Shown in pieces: positions 34,930 through 45,861 of a DNA stretch of 64,000 nucleotides. The DNA is from Helichrysum umbraculigerum. Taxonomy: Eukaryota; Streptophyta; Magnoliopsida; Asterales; Asteraceae. Made by a program: the position numbers and the translations under genes. The stretch spans positions 68,382,001 through 68,446,000 of the forward strand of contig CATIUR010000006.1 of assembly GCA_949592205.1 (NCBI GenBank). The letters are read 5' to 3'. Each line of letters opens with the position of its first letter. Position 1 is the stretch's first letter. Under the pieces are notes generated by a model. That model worked only from the letters and a program-made list of their open reading frames with translations, searched no databases and was not told where the DNA came from.

Positions 34930-35207
34930 ATCGTTATAAATTGGAAATGTTGTTGACTTGTTGTATTAGATGTATATAAGTTTGTCTGTTATTTACTTGT
35001 TAATTCGACGTATTAGTTGTTGGTAAACTGGCTTTGAGGCATTCGTTGTTGGTATCGCAATATTTGATGTCGTTTTAGTATCGTCTACATGTATATTTGG
35101 TTGTTTTGATGTCATTTGGAGAGTTTTGAGTTGTTCCGGTGCAGGTTTGATGTATTTTAAGTTACTTTTGTACGTTTAAAGAAATTTTTTCGCTCCCAAC
35201 AACTTAG

Positions 35208-35222
35208 GTTTCTAGATCCGCC
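35208..35222. mobile_element. Orphan hAT terminus
   Basis: CTAGATCCGCCACTG is the inverse of a CAGTGGCGGATCTAG hAT end. The opposite end and target duplication were not found. Confidence 0.35.
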
Positions 35223-35380
35223 ACTGCTAATATAGACGATGTTGTGTATTTGGTCTTAAGTTTTGGACTCAAAAAGTCGTGACACGACTCCAATGTGACT
35301 TTCCTCTTACGAGTCAGACAAACTTAGCGAAATACGTGGATGGAATTACCGACTAGTTTTATCATATTACAAACACATCT

Positions 35381-35604
35381 AACCATTGCGGCTTTAGCCC
35401 AGTGGTATCATTCCCCTAGCGCAAATATCTTCGTGAGTTGTGAAGGGATGGCTTTTGAGAAATAGGTCAGGGGCTCAACCCCCACTCCCGCCAATTTCAC
35501 AGGATCAGCTCATTGCTTGATGTGTGGTCTTTGGGGAAGGGATGCATCGAATCAAAATGGATCTCGAGTTAGGGTTGCCCATCGAAACAACCTTTTGAGA
35601 GACT
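35381..35604 (+). mobile_element. tRNA-derived SINE with 9-bp target duplication
   Basis: A 224-bp element is bounded by AACACATCT at 35372-35380 and 35605-35613. It contains a pol III A-box-like TAGCCCAGTGG (35395-35405) and a B-box-like GGCTCAACCCC (35472-35482). The head GCGGCTTTAGCCCAGTGG is tRNA-like. No open frame is present. The exact duplication and internal promoter order support a SINE. Confidence 0.72.
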
Positions 35605-35730
35605 AACACATCTGTAGTGACGGAAAAACATGGATGGATTTACTGACGACCTTAAGGTTGTTAGTGGTGAATTTTGTTTGTCACTCAATATGAATTCTTC
35701 TCTCTGCTTCAAGGAAGTTAAAAACACTCA

Positions 35731-36321
35731 TCATCGTATATACAAACATACATACAAAGTAAGTAACCCCAACAAGAAAACAATAGCTAAAATGTACGAA
35801 AAGCAATATATATACACCCAAGCTTTCATCAAGCTACGGTTCAACTTGAACCATGTTAGACCTTGTGGAAACATCTGATCAAGATTTTCAAGCCGAGAAT
35901 TTTGAAGGAAATTCGAGAGCGTGCCAGCAATGGAAGCTTCCAAGAATTCAGCTCCATCATCATTGCAATCGACGACATATGTTGGGGAAATTTTGTCATG
36001 CCTACCAACAAAAGGGTAATTACATTTTGTTAAATTTTGAGATAACGAATTCTTATCCTCAAGCGTTCTTATATCATGTAATAAACTATGATAAAAACCG
36101 CTCTTTGGATACAATGCGTTTACAAAGGCTTGATTAAACAACGAAAGATTGTAACGTTTGAGGTGATAAGGCGTCGAAGAGGAAGGTTTGATGAGTTCCC
36201 TTGACACAACGGTGTGAAGCTGCCTTTTACCAAACCTTATTACAGCGCTTATCATCGTCATCATCTTCACAAGTTCTATATAATCTTGCAGTTCTCCAGA
36301 TTCTATGTATATGAAAAACAA
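35731..36321 (-). pseudogene. BAHD acyltransferase N-terminal fragment (vinorine synthase-like)
   Basis: BAHD enzymes transfer acyl groups from acyl-CoA to alcohols or amines in specialised metabolism. They are about 430 aa, with HXXXD near the middle and DFGWG near the C terminus. This 196-codon minus frame has the family N terminus: SRELIKPSSSTPYHLKRYNL, a LSQNLTKCNYPFVGRHD segment, then VDCNDDGAEFLEA and LSNFLQNSRLENLDQMFPQG. Similarity ends there. The last 50 residues are hydrophobic and unlike BAHD proteins, and neither catalytic motif is present in the frame or visible downstream. The frame has no internal stop, so loss was by truncation. A spliced gene with a distant exon is possible but I saw no exon. 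Confidence 0.75.
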
Positions 36322-36988
36322 CCCATTAGATTAATTTACGTATATACTTACAAAAATAAAAGTTAATGGACACATGATCCGACAGAAGGAATCTGAAGCA
36401 CAAAATTTTAGAGTATTCCCAACTGGTTCAAACCATTGGCATATAAATAATTTGGTGAGACATTTTTACACCACTTATTTTTATCAATATATCACTAGTT
36501 GAATTATATATTTCACATTATAACATCATAAAGCAGATCGAGTTAGTAGTATACGGATAAAAATTAATAGTGTATGAATCATCACGCTATTACTTATTAT
36601 CATATTTAAATTTATCTGTTTTTGATTTATGCATCTCTGCTCCTTAGCCTCTTTGATTACATTTTCAAAATTCACATCTATTTTGACTTGAGTTATTTAA
36701 CTATCACATGATCATGCTACTATACTTTTAAACATTTACAATTAGATTACAAATTACATAAATTAGAGGTACAATGATTTAAAAATTTATAATGATTTAA
36801 AATGACAATAATACAAATATAGTTATGTAACTAAAGATTTTTATTTATTATTACTAATATAATTCAGAAAAAAAATTAAAAAAATTGATTGATTCCCTCA
36901 AGTCCTCGACAACTTGTTTAGGTGAGAGAGTAGGTGTATTTTAATAATTGAAAATTAAATATCTACGTTACATTTTAATAAATAAAAT
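36322..36988. other. AT-rich intergenic DNA
   Basis: No gene or repeat boundary was recognised. Confidence 0.4.
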
Positions 36989-36997
36989 TTAGAATAA

Positions 36998-37319
36998 GGG
37001 GTAAGTACGCGAAAATGTAATGAACTATGCTCTGACATTCATTGTATGTAACGAACTACTCTGACATTCATTGTATGTAACGAACTTCTAATTTCCTTCA
37101 TTGTATGTAACGAACTTGTATTTTGGGCAGATCAACGGTCCTAAGAACGCCACGTGTCGCCCTACATAATCAACACTTGGAAAAATCAAGGAAAATACTA
37201 GTTCATTACATACAATGGAGGAAATTAGCAAGTTCGTTACATATAATGAATATCAGAATAGTTCGTTACATACAATAAATGTCAGAGCATAGTTCATTAC
37301 ATTTTCGTGCACTTACCCC
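36998..37319. mobile_element. Mutator-type foldback MITE with 9-bp target duplication
   Basis: The ends GGGGTAAGT and ACTTACCCC begin inverted repeats of about 130 bp that cover most of the 322-bp element. The target duplication TTAGAATAA is exact at 36989-36997 and 37320-37328. Inside each arm the phrase cattgtatgtaacgaac is repeated two to three times. Long inverted repeats with a 9-bp duplication are typical of Mutator-like elements. No transposase is present. Confidence 0.9.
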
Positions 37320-37507
37320 TTAGAATAATCCCTACCGCAATCCAACTTGAATTCATACGTAAATTACACATACATACATGCATTATATATATCAACATAT
37401 GTATGGAAGAATATAAGGAAGGATGGTGTAGAGAGAAAAATGATACAGAGAAAAAAAAAACGTGTAAAAAAAATAGTGAAGATGATGTACACGTATGGAC
37501 GTTCACG

Positions 37508-37681
37508 CAGGGGCGGAGTTAGGAATCATCCATGAAGGGGGCAAAATCAAAATTATTTTGTGCTTATTTATAGTTGAGAAGGGGCAAAAAATCAAAACTG
37601 TCGTTAATTGATTAAAAAAATTTCTTTTCTACGTAATTTCAATTTTTTTGTGGGGCAGCTGCCCTGCTGCCCCCATTCCTG
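37508..37681. mobile_element. Short hAT MITE (174 bp)
   Basis: It starts CAGGGGCGGAGTTAGGAAT and ends CCCCATTCCTG. The flanking 8-mers CGTTCACG (37500-37507) and CGTACACG (37682-37689) differ at one position. Confidence 0.75.
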
Positions 37682-37737
37682 CGTACACGTGTTGCCTAAT
37701 ACTCATACAACAATAAGGAATGGAATAGTTTACCTTA

Positions 37738-37768
37738 ACTAGCAAAATACCCGTTCAATGCAGCGGAG
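37738..37768 (-). mobile_element. Degenerate Helitron-like 3' terminus (minus strand)
   Basis: ACTAGCAAAATACCCGTTCA is the reverse complement of a hairpin-ATTTTGCTAGT Helitron 3' end, comparable to the end at 34895-34929. The stem is mutated (cccgttcaatgcagcgg). The other end was not found. Confidence 0.38.
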
Positions 37769-38383
37769 TATTATATATTATTGTAATTAACAATTTCACG
37801 ATAGTTGTATATTGTAATTATTATTTCATGATGTATTACTTTTGATATTTTGGTGTGTAGAGTTAGAAATTAGAAAGAGGGGGTTAAAAGTATAATTTAA
37901 ACATTTTAAATTTGGAAGTGTTTGTCTTAATTTTAAGATTTACAAAATCAAAGTATGGAGATGCATTATAGATAAATGTACAAGTATGGTTCATTGTCTT
38001 TTATAAAACTCAAACCCATAATCTACGGATTAATGGATTCTTTCACATATTACCACTTAATTAACACCCATTGATAATACTTTTGAAATGACGAAAAGCA
38101 TACGTAATAGTAGAATTTTTTCGTAAAGTATTGTTCAATGATTACATTTGAGGCTAGCTTCCTGATGCTATTTAGTTATAATATGAAGTATTAGATAACT
38201 TAACTATAACTAAATATGAGTAAAAGTTAAAAGAAATTGATTAAAAAATCAAGAAGCTCGTGATTCAAGCCTAGGTTCATTTGGTCGACATCGTTGTGCT
38301 CAACCACTTGACTATTGGATCTACTCTTTACGATCTCACAACTCAATAAATATATATTATTGATATCTAGTATAATATTTTCA
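37769..38383. other. AT-rich intergenic DNA
   Basis: No gene was recognised. It may belong to the Helitron-like element ending at 37738. Confidence 0.35.
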
Positions 38384-38391
38384 AACAAAAC

Positions 38392-39004
38392 CAGGGGCGG
38401 TACTAGAAAAAAATTGGAACGGGGGCAAAATTTAATAGTATATGTTGAACAGGGTTATCAACTCGATTTTTTTGCTTTAACCAAAACTATTTTAGTTGAA
38501 CCAAAGTAAATTTGGTTCAACATTAAATTCAAATTTTTTATTCTAATGGACAACATATAACATATACTCATATAATTAGCATAAATTCTAAATCGAAAAT
38601 GCTTATGTTTTACATGTTTATATAGCAAATGTGTAACACATTATCATATGTAGATTATGATATAAAAGGAAAAAATTGTAATCATAATTTAACAATTATG
38701 TTGATTTAAAATAGTATTACGTTGATTATATGCAATGGGAAAAAAAAAAGAATGATTAAACATAAAGGGGAAAAAAATAAAATTATTGTAGTAAAGACGG
38801 ATTGAACTTTAGATCTCTTAAGTACCAAGTCTACTACCCAACCACCAAGCTAAACACGCTAATAATGACTATTGAAATTGTATTATATTTATTAGTTATA
38901 AGGGCAATATGCAAATTATATCAAAATCTACGAAATTTTTCTCAACTCGTAAAAACTTTGTGGGGGCGGGTGCCCACCCTGCCCCCACCATAGTACCGCC
39001 CTTG
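38392..39004. mobile_element. hAT MITE (613 bp)
   Basis: The inverted ends are CAGGGGCGGTACTAG and ATAGTACCGCCCTTG. The exact target duplication AACAAAAC is at 38384-38391 and 39005-39012. A GGGGGCGGGTGCCCACCC palindrome lies near the right end. No transposase frame. Confidence 0.92.
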
Positions 39005-39294
39005 AACAAAACGACAGCCTTTTAAATTGAAACGATAACGAATTCACCGTACCGTAAATGTGTAGATGTAGAATTTTATAGTAATTTACATTCTCAGTCC
39101 TTGTGGTTGTCCATAATACATTTCCAGTCTTCGGTTCGTGTAGTATGCAGCTGACTTTGGTTTTTGACTTTTTGTTTCACCGCGAGTCGTTAATCCTTAT
39201 CTTAACGAGTGTTAAGTATTAAGTTTTGTCTGTTATCCCATGTCACATGTGTCGTATATAAGAGTATTTTGTTTCACCATCAGTCCCCATAATC

Positions 39295-40815
39295 AGGGGC
39301 GGAGCCAGGATTTGACGATAGGGGGCTTACTTGATAAATATATATCAACAACAAAAAATTATACGCACACCATGACAAAGTATTTTTTGTTAATTAGAAA
39401 AATGAACAACAATAACTATTTAAAACATAAGAAAACATCCGAGTTATAGAAATACATAAGTTTGCCAAACTAATCGTCAATAAATTAACTAAATTATGCA
39501 CACTCTGATCCATTTCTTGTTAATTATCCGGCCAGTATAGTTATTAAATAGTTAAAACACTATCATAAGTTATATGTTGAAAAAACATATAATGAAAAGT
39601 AAGTTCTTCTCAAAAGATTGTAAGTTGCACATTTAAAGTCAGACGCGTATACATTTCTCGGAAGCGAAATCGTCAACATCTATGCAATATCCATCTTAAT
39701 GTAAAGGATCAAACAACCTTTAAGTTAGTCTCCACTCATGTTCCTACGAAGTCTTGTTTTCACAATTTCATTTCTGAGAAAGCTCTTTCACTTGTTGTAG
39801 TTGAAACCAAAAGAATATATATAAGACGGATCAACCCATCAACATTATCTTTTGGCTCTAAAAATCACGATAATTCAATCGAGGAACATAATATTCAATC
39901 ATATTAATAAACAATAGTATAACTTACTTAACGGGGTGTTTGGGTTTGCTTATTCTAAGCACTTATATGTTTAAAAAAATAAGTACCTTACTTATTTTTA
40001 AGTGTTTATTCCTTAGTAAATAAGGAGATAAGCAGTTTTCATAGAAGTGTTTAAATCTGCTTATCTGATGTCAAGATAAGCAAATAGTCGCTTATTTAAG
40101 CAATCCCAAACACCCATTAAATATAAAAATGTTAAAGAAAAAAAAATATAAAGATTAATAACCGAATAATAGATAACAACACTTCTTTCAAGAAAAAAAA
40201 TCTAAAATAAAGAATAATTTATTAATTAGTGAAGTGCTTACATATAAAATAAAGAAAAATGATAAAGAAAGCCCTAAAGGTTGTCAAAGACTTAAACACG
40301 TGCATTAATATTTGTACCGTTACCATAATAAATATCATGGCACCCTGAATTTTAGTTGACCCACCTGAATTTTTATTGAAGTACAATCATTTTATGCGTG
40401 TCCAAATTGATTATTGACAGTACTTAGGGTTGTCGTTAACAAACACATAAAGGAAATGTGAATACAATGAATGTTTTATTGGAATTGAAAAAATTTCAAG
40501 AAAAAAAAAAAAAAAACCATAACCGAATTTGTCTCAGAAAGTTCCGAGCGTTTTGTTTTCTTCCGAGCGTTTTATTCGTTTCGTAAAATTTGGATTTGAC
40601 GCAATCAATTTGGGGTTAATAATCAACTGATATTTGGGTTTGGGCTACTGATTGATTAATGAAATTGGGCCAAGTGGAAAAAGCATGTTATCTAACATAC
40701 TTCAGTTAGGGGTCGATTAATAAAACTATTGGACCTGGACTAAATAAATTTGTTGCAATTGGGCCGGTTGGGGGAGGCTGGGGCACCCTCTTGCCCCTGC
40801 TAACTACTGCGGATC
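39295..40815. mobile_element. Degraded hAT-like element with a nested MITE
   Basis: The left end CAGGGGCGGAGCCAGG is clear. A right part ggggcaccctcttgcccctg followed by ctaactactgcgg (near 40815) looks like a decayed opposite end. No intact 8-bp duplication was found, so the right border is uncertain. A PIF/Harbinger-like MITE (39934-40115) lies inside. Confidence 0.45.
39934..40115. mobile_element. PIF/Harbinger-like MITE (about 182 bp)
   Basis: GGGTGTTTGGGTTTGCTTA at the left pairs with TAAGCAATCCCAAACACCC at the right, an inverted repeat of about 19 bp with one mismatch. A TTA trinucleotide lies on both sides close to the ends, as expected for this superfamily, but the left copy is separated by acg. 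Confidence 0.68.
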
Positions 40816-41041
40816 AAAAGGGTCAGCTGTCCCAAAGAAATCTAAACTTACATAAAGAAAAATTAAGATAATTATCGATAATTTTAAAACCTAAGAATAA
40901 TATAATTTGAGGCCCCCCTTCCCCCGAACGGACAAAAGTAAAACTCGTTACGACCGAGGACCGATGTTAAAACCTAAACTCGAATCAATGAATTGTACCT
41001 ACAAAATACCCGACTCGGAACTAAACCACATGGACTAGCAA

Positions 41042-41650
41042 CAGGCCCGGATTAGAGGGTGTGCAACATGTCCGGTTGCACAGGGCCCATTTTCAACTTG
41101 GGGCCCAAAATATTAACCTCAAATTTTGGATATATAATTATGAAACAAAAAATGTTAACAAAGTCTAGTTCTGGTCGAGAGGAAAACACAAAGAATGTGG
41201 AAACGATAGGTTGCGGGTTCGATCCCATGAAAGTTACATTTTTCTCATTTTTATTTCAACTTCATAAAATTCTGTTTATGTCGTTTACTTTTTCAACTCA
41301 AATAAAATTTTTCAAAGGCACTTAAGTTTTGTAGTCAATTGCGTTCAATTATACTAATTGTTATTATTTTCTTTGATCAAAATTTTCTTCTAGTTATTTG
41401 ATCATTGTTTTACCATTATTCATTTTTAAAGTGGAAATTTATTTTCTGTATGAATTTGAATGTGTATATAATTAATTTTTGAAGCCAAACATTACTAGGA
41501 TTTTTAGTATTTATTATTTATTAAAAATTCAATATAACAATTGAATTTTAAACCTATAAAGAGATGTAAAACTTAGTTGAGAGAAGAATCGATAAAGAGC
41601 CTAACTTGAAATGACGGCACAGGGCCTTCGAAATCAACGGGACGGCCCTG
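41042..41650. mobile_element. hAT MITE (609 bp)
   Basis: The ends are CAGGCCCGG and ACGGCCCTG (imperfect inverted repeat). The exact target duplication ACTAGCAA is at 41034-41041 and 41651-41658. An internal GGGTTCGATCCC (about 41216-41227) is identical to a tRNA B-box. The 88-codon frame inside has no family resemblance. Confidence 0.9.
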
Positions 41651-42085
41651 ACTAGCAATATAATGTACTCTAGATTTTATCCGGCAGACCATCGTATATA
41701 AACTTTAAAACTTACCATCATTTAATGTAAAATTTGTTCCAGTTTGATGTTAAAAACCGATTAATCGGAAACCATTAAATTGTTTGAGTCTACAGTATGT
41801 CCCAAAAGAAAAGTCAAAAGAAGAATCGAAGATGAACATGCAATGGATGTATCAATCGGTGCTTAAAGCCAAAGTCACGCATGTTTGCCACGTGTACATC
41901 AAAATATGCATCGCTAGTACACGTGTCAACACCATCAAAACCTTTACAACTCACATATGACGACAACATTCGCATTCTTAGAGACATTAATAACGCTACA
42001 AGAGCACGAGTTAATGATCATATCATAGATAACTTATATACAATTCTAAACTTAAGAATTTGAAGATCGATCAAGTTTGCTAAAA

Positions 42086-43898
42086 ATGATGTCGCCAAAA
42101 ACATGTCTTTATGTTTCTTTGCTTGTGTGCGCCTTCTTCTTGCTATCCACTCCAGCCTTCTCTGGTAATAGTTAATTTTAAAGTAGATTAAAACGTATAT
42201 TGTGGTGTTTTTTTTTTTTTTTTGTTGGCTGCTTAAATTAGTTTTATATCGTAGTGTTGCTTTTGATATTCAATTTATTTATAAATTAGACGAGAATGAA
42301 GTATTTGGTTGTATGTACTTTCTTACCCATTTATGTAGCTAGATACTGTCACTATGGTTTTATTTTTTAATTTTTATTATTATTGATCTAGCTAGTAACA
42401 TAAATATATATTTTATTTATTGGACTACATACATCCTTTGTAACATTCCCCTGTAAGGAGTAAGGACAATTTTTAACCTAAATGAAAGTCAATAGGTATT
42501 GCATGTATAACATTTAGATTTGACAGATTGATGTTTTTCCAATATATGATATTGAACGTCTTTTGTGTTGTGTTTGGATAGTGATTCGTACACCGTTAAA
42601 AATTATCCGTGCATCGTTAACTTCACTATAAAGCACAATTAGTGGTAGTGGTGTACGGTGAATTTTTAATGGTTTATGGATCATCACCCTTTGCATGTCT
42701 TGCCGTCGTGACTCATTATTGGTTATTCACGATCCTAATCTCTTTGTCTCGACGTGAGCAACAATTTGAAATATTATATAGCCTGTGTATATTAATATTA
42801 ATTTCGGAAGATGATAATGGTAGTACCTCTTAAAAGTGTGTTTGGCTCACGGAACGTTATTGATGGGATTATAATTCATAAAAAGGACATGTAATTTGAA
42901 GGAATGTAACTTCCATTGAGTGAAGGAATTCGGTTGCATACCAACTCAATTTATTTTTGAACCGAAGACCCGTATAAAAAGGAATTGAGATTTCAATTCC
43001 ACCGAATGTCATAGAATTCTTTGAGCCAAAGCTAATGTTAGTGTTTTCTGTAAAGATGGTTGTTAGCATAAGATTATACTAGTGTATATCTGGGTATATT
43101 TTTGCATAGTTAATACCTTCACTCATAGCAATTAGTACTTGCAAATGTTGTTGAACCACCACAAATCCCACATTCAATTAATATATACATATTTGTATTC
43201 TAAGGGTTCAACCCAATGTTCTTGTTTTTCCTGATGATTGATTCTTGATGATGATTGATAACATGATGCATGATGTTTGATGTTAGCGATCCTGGAATGT
43301 ATGTAAGTATGCCTGTGTAGTAAAGACGGCATTTAGGGATGTCATTAACAAAAAGTAGTAACTAATTAGTAGTAGTTTGTTTTGTATCATGTGATTTGCA
43401 GATGAGGAAGACGACCTCCTTCAAGGACTCAATAGTTTTCGACAATCTAGAAACTTAGTAGCATTATCAAAGAACGACAATGCCAATTGTGTGGCTGATG
43501 AAATAGCCGATGAAGTAGAAAATAAACCATGCAGCTCGATGGCCGGTCCAAGTATTATTACAAGCACCCAACCTCGATACGCAAACTATCCTGATATAAT
43601 TAAAAAATGCAACATTAATATCAACACTACCACTGATGGTGTCATTTTGCCTGTTTGTGTGCCTAAACGTGTCAAGACTCTTGTGCTTACAAACTATACA
43701 CAATCCTCGTACGCAAGTTATTTGAATAATTCAAGGTATAGTGGAATTGGAATCGGTAAAGAGGATGATTGGGTGGTGGTGGTGTTAACAACTACTACTC
43801 CTGCTGGAATGTTTTCGAATGTGGCTGCACCAGGCTTTGACCCCGTGAGCTGGGTACTGGCTGTTCTGATGTTGTTTTGGTTTGGTACTACCTGGTAA
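42086..43898 (+). CDS. GPI-anchored protein of the At5g19230 type, two exons, 191 aa
   Basis: This is a plant-specific secreted protein expected at the outer plasma membrane. Its molecular function is not established. Exon 1 (42086-42164) encodes a signal peptide: Met-Met-Ser-Pro-Lys, then a hydrophobic core LLVCAFFLLS ending near AFS. Exon 2 (43402-43898) encodes the conserved domain: DEEDDLLQGLNSFR, KNDNANCVADEIADE, YANYPDIIKKC, PVCVPKR, and GIGIGKEDDWVVVVLTT. Conserved cysteines are present. The C terminus ends in a hydrophobic stretch (VSWVLAVLMLFWFGTTW), the expected GPI-attachment signal. Splice sites are GT-AG with matching phase. The tandem ATG ATG start leaves one-residue ambiguity. 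It converges on the AT74-type gene, with 206 bp between the stop codons. Confidence 0.88.
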
Positions 43899-44104
43899 TT
43901 AGTGGTAGTTTAATTGTAGCTGGTGTAAAGTGTTGTGTTACTTTGTATTAGACTATGTATGTACGTATCTATGTGTGTATGTTTTTATTTCGCGAGTTTA
44001 TTGGTGAACTTTTTACCATTACATCCATACAAATTAAAGCAAAATTAATTAACTGGCCGGTTCATCTGTTAAAACCTAACACTTTTTACGGGTTACCTGA
44101 AACA

Positions 44105-45067
44105 TCATGAATCGACTTTGTTATCTTCGTTCTCCCCGTCATTTGAATCGACGTCTAGATCATCAAAGAACACGTCAAGGTACCATGGACATTTCTCATT
44201 CCACTCTCCTCTTTTAGCATGGGCTCGCCATTTTTGATCCTCAATCATTTCAGGCAATAATCCCCATTCTTGCATCTCTTCATCAGAATGGTAAACAGCT
44301 AAACTATACTCGCCACCATCTCCTAATTGTAGTATGCGAAACTCGCAGTTATTAAAATTGTTCAAATGCTCAAACTGCTCGACGGTCCACTTGAACCATT
44401 TCATTAGAAACACACGTGAAGCCAACCCGTGCGATACTATTATCAGATTTAAGTCACGGCATGGATCATGGTTAAGCCTGTTCATATCAATATCGCGCCA
44501 TAAAGATTCAAGAAAACCTACAAATGACGAAAAAATTGCATAAAAAATGTAACGTACTTATGTTAACGTTTTATTTGAAGAAACAAAGTCATGAGACTGC
44601 TTACTAGAAACACGATCGTAGACATCAGCAGCAGATTCACCTTCTGGAAAACGATAAAAAAATCTACCAAATCTGTGTCTGGTTTCCTTGATAATTTTCA
44701 TCCTTTCAGCAATCTGAAAATTACCAAAATCTTGTTCCCGGATTCTACATTCTTCTCTAACCCCAATGACGCTTTCTTTAGGAAACGATCTGCCAATCTC
44801 ACGTAGACTAGATCGTGATCGTTCATAAGGTGACACATAAAAGAAGACTTCCCAATTATCAGTGGTGTTGGAATCAGAGATTACAGTTCTGATCTGGGTT
44901 CCAGCGAGCTTGGCCTGCTCAATTCCTTGTTGTGTAAGCGGGATTTTGTAATCAGGGGTGGTGGAATATGCAGAACCATCGATGTTACCTTCACTTTCGC
45001 CATGGCGAACTAATATTATTCTTTTTGGCAGAAATTTCATTTGCTCTGTTACTCCTTGTTTCATCAT
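44105..45067 (-). CDS. Phosphoglycerate mutase-like protein (AT74 type), two exons, 291 aa
   Basis: This is a histidine phosphatase superfamily member. Plant AT74 proteins resemble cofactor-dependent phosphoglycerate mutases, but their substrate is not settled. Exon 1 is 45067-44605 and exon 2 is 44517-44105, with GT-AG borders and consistent phase (876 nt in total). The RHG motif with the phosphorylated His is in ILVRHGESEGN (about residues 18-28). Conserved stretches follow: FYVSPYERSRSSLREIG, REECRIREQDFGNF, FYRFPEGESAADVYDRVSS, and the second catalytic His in LIIVSHGLASRVFLMKWFKW. The C-terminal 20 residues are acidic. The first Met (MMKQG) was chosen because the frame upstream closes. 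A later Met at residue 10 is an alternative. Confidence 0.93.
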
Positions 45068-45860
45068 TTTTATATCTCAATAAGCAAATGGAATGGGAAT
45101 TGAAATGATATGAAGATGGAAATTAGTAATGTGATTTCGTGTTGTAGAAGAACGTTTTTGTGCTAATTAATCACGCAATAGTCGGTTGAATACTTGGATA
45201 GTAATTTCTGTAATATTCTTTTTATAGCTACTTCCTATTCATTAGATTTAGCTAATAATTTCTATATCATCATACATATTCTGTTTTATTAGTGCTATAC
45301 TTTAGAAAGATGAATGCTTAAAGTTTTATTGTATTTAGTTTAGTATTGACAAATGAAAGTGGGCTTGACCTGCTATATTTTTCTTTTTGGGTAAAGGGTT
45401 TTACCCCGGTGAATTGTTGACCTGCTATTTTGGTTTATATCCTGATGGGACTTATATAATCATTATTATTGATTGATTATTGATACAACAGTATTAAGAC
45501 TATGTCCATGAGGTTTTGTTTTTCTTCTATTTCACAAACCTAATGGATGCTTTAAGCTATAATTTTCATATCATACCTAAGTTTGATGCCATGAACTGAT
45601 GCAGATTGATCCAAAATCTATATTCAGGTTTACAGATGAAGATGTATTCTAAAGAAGTACCAAATCAAATATCATAAAAGCAAAAATTCCATACCCAAAT
45701 ATCAATTATATATATGCCAAAACTTGATGCAACTGCACCACATAACATATCAGATTACATAGAAAAAACCAAAACCAGCATTTTTACAAAAGATTTTACT
45801 ATAGATAAAGTCTGCTAAAACGCATAACCATCACCGATGCAGCATCAAGATCAGATTGCA
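45068..45860. other. Spacer between the AT74-type gene and H2A.X
   Basis: It should hold the AT74-type promoter and the H2A.X 3' UTR. No further gene was seen. Confidence 0.5.
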
Positions 45861-45861
45861 T

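Noticed and set aside
41059..41325. 88-codon open frame in the hAT MITE as a transposase remnant
   Set aside because: No hAT dimerisation or zinc-finger motif is recognisable.
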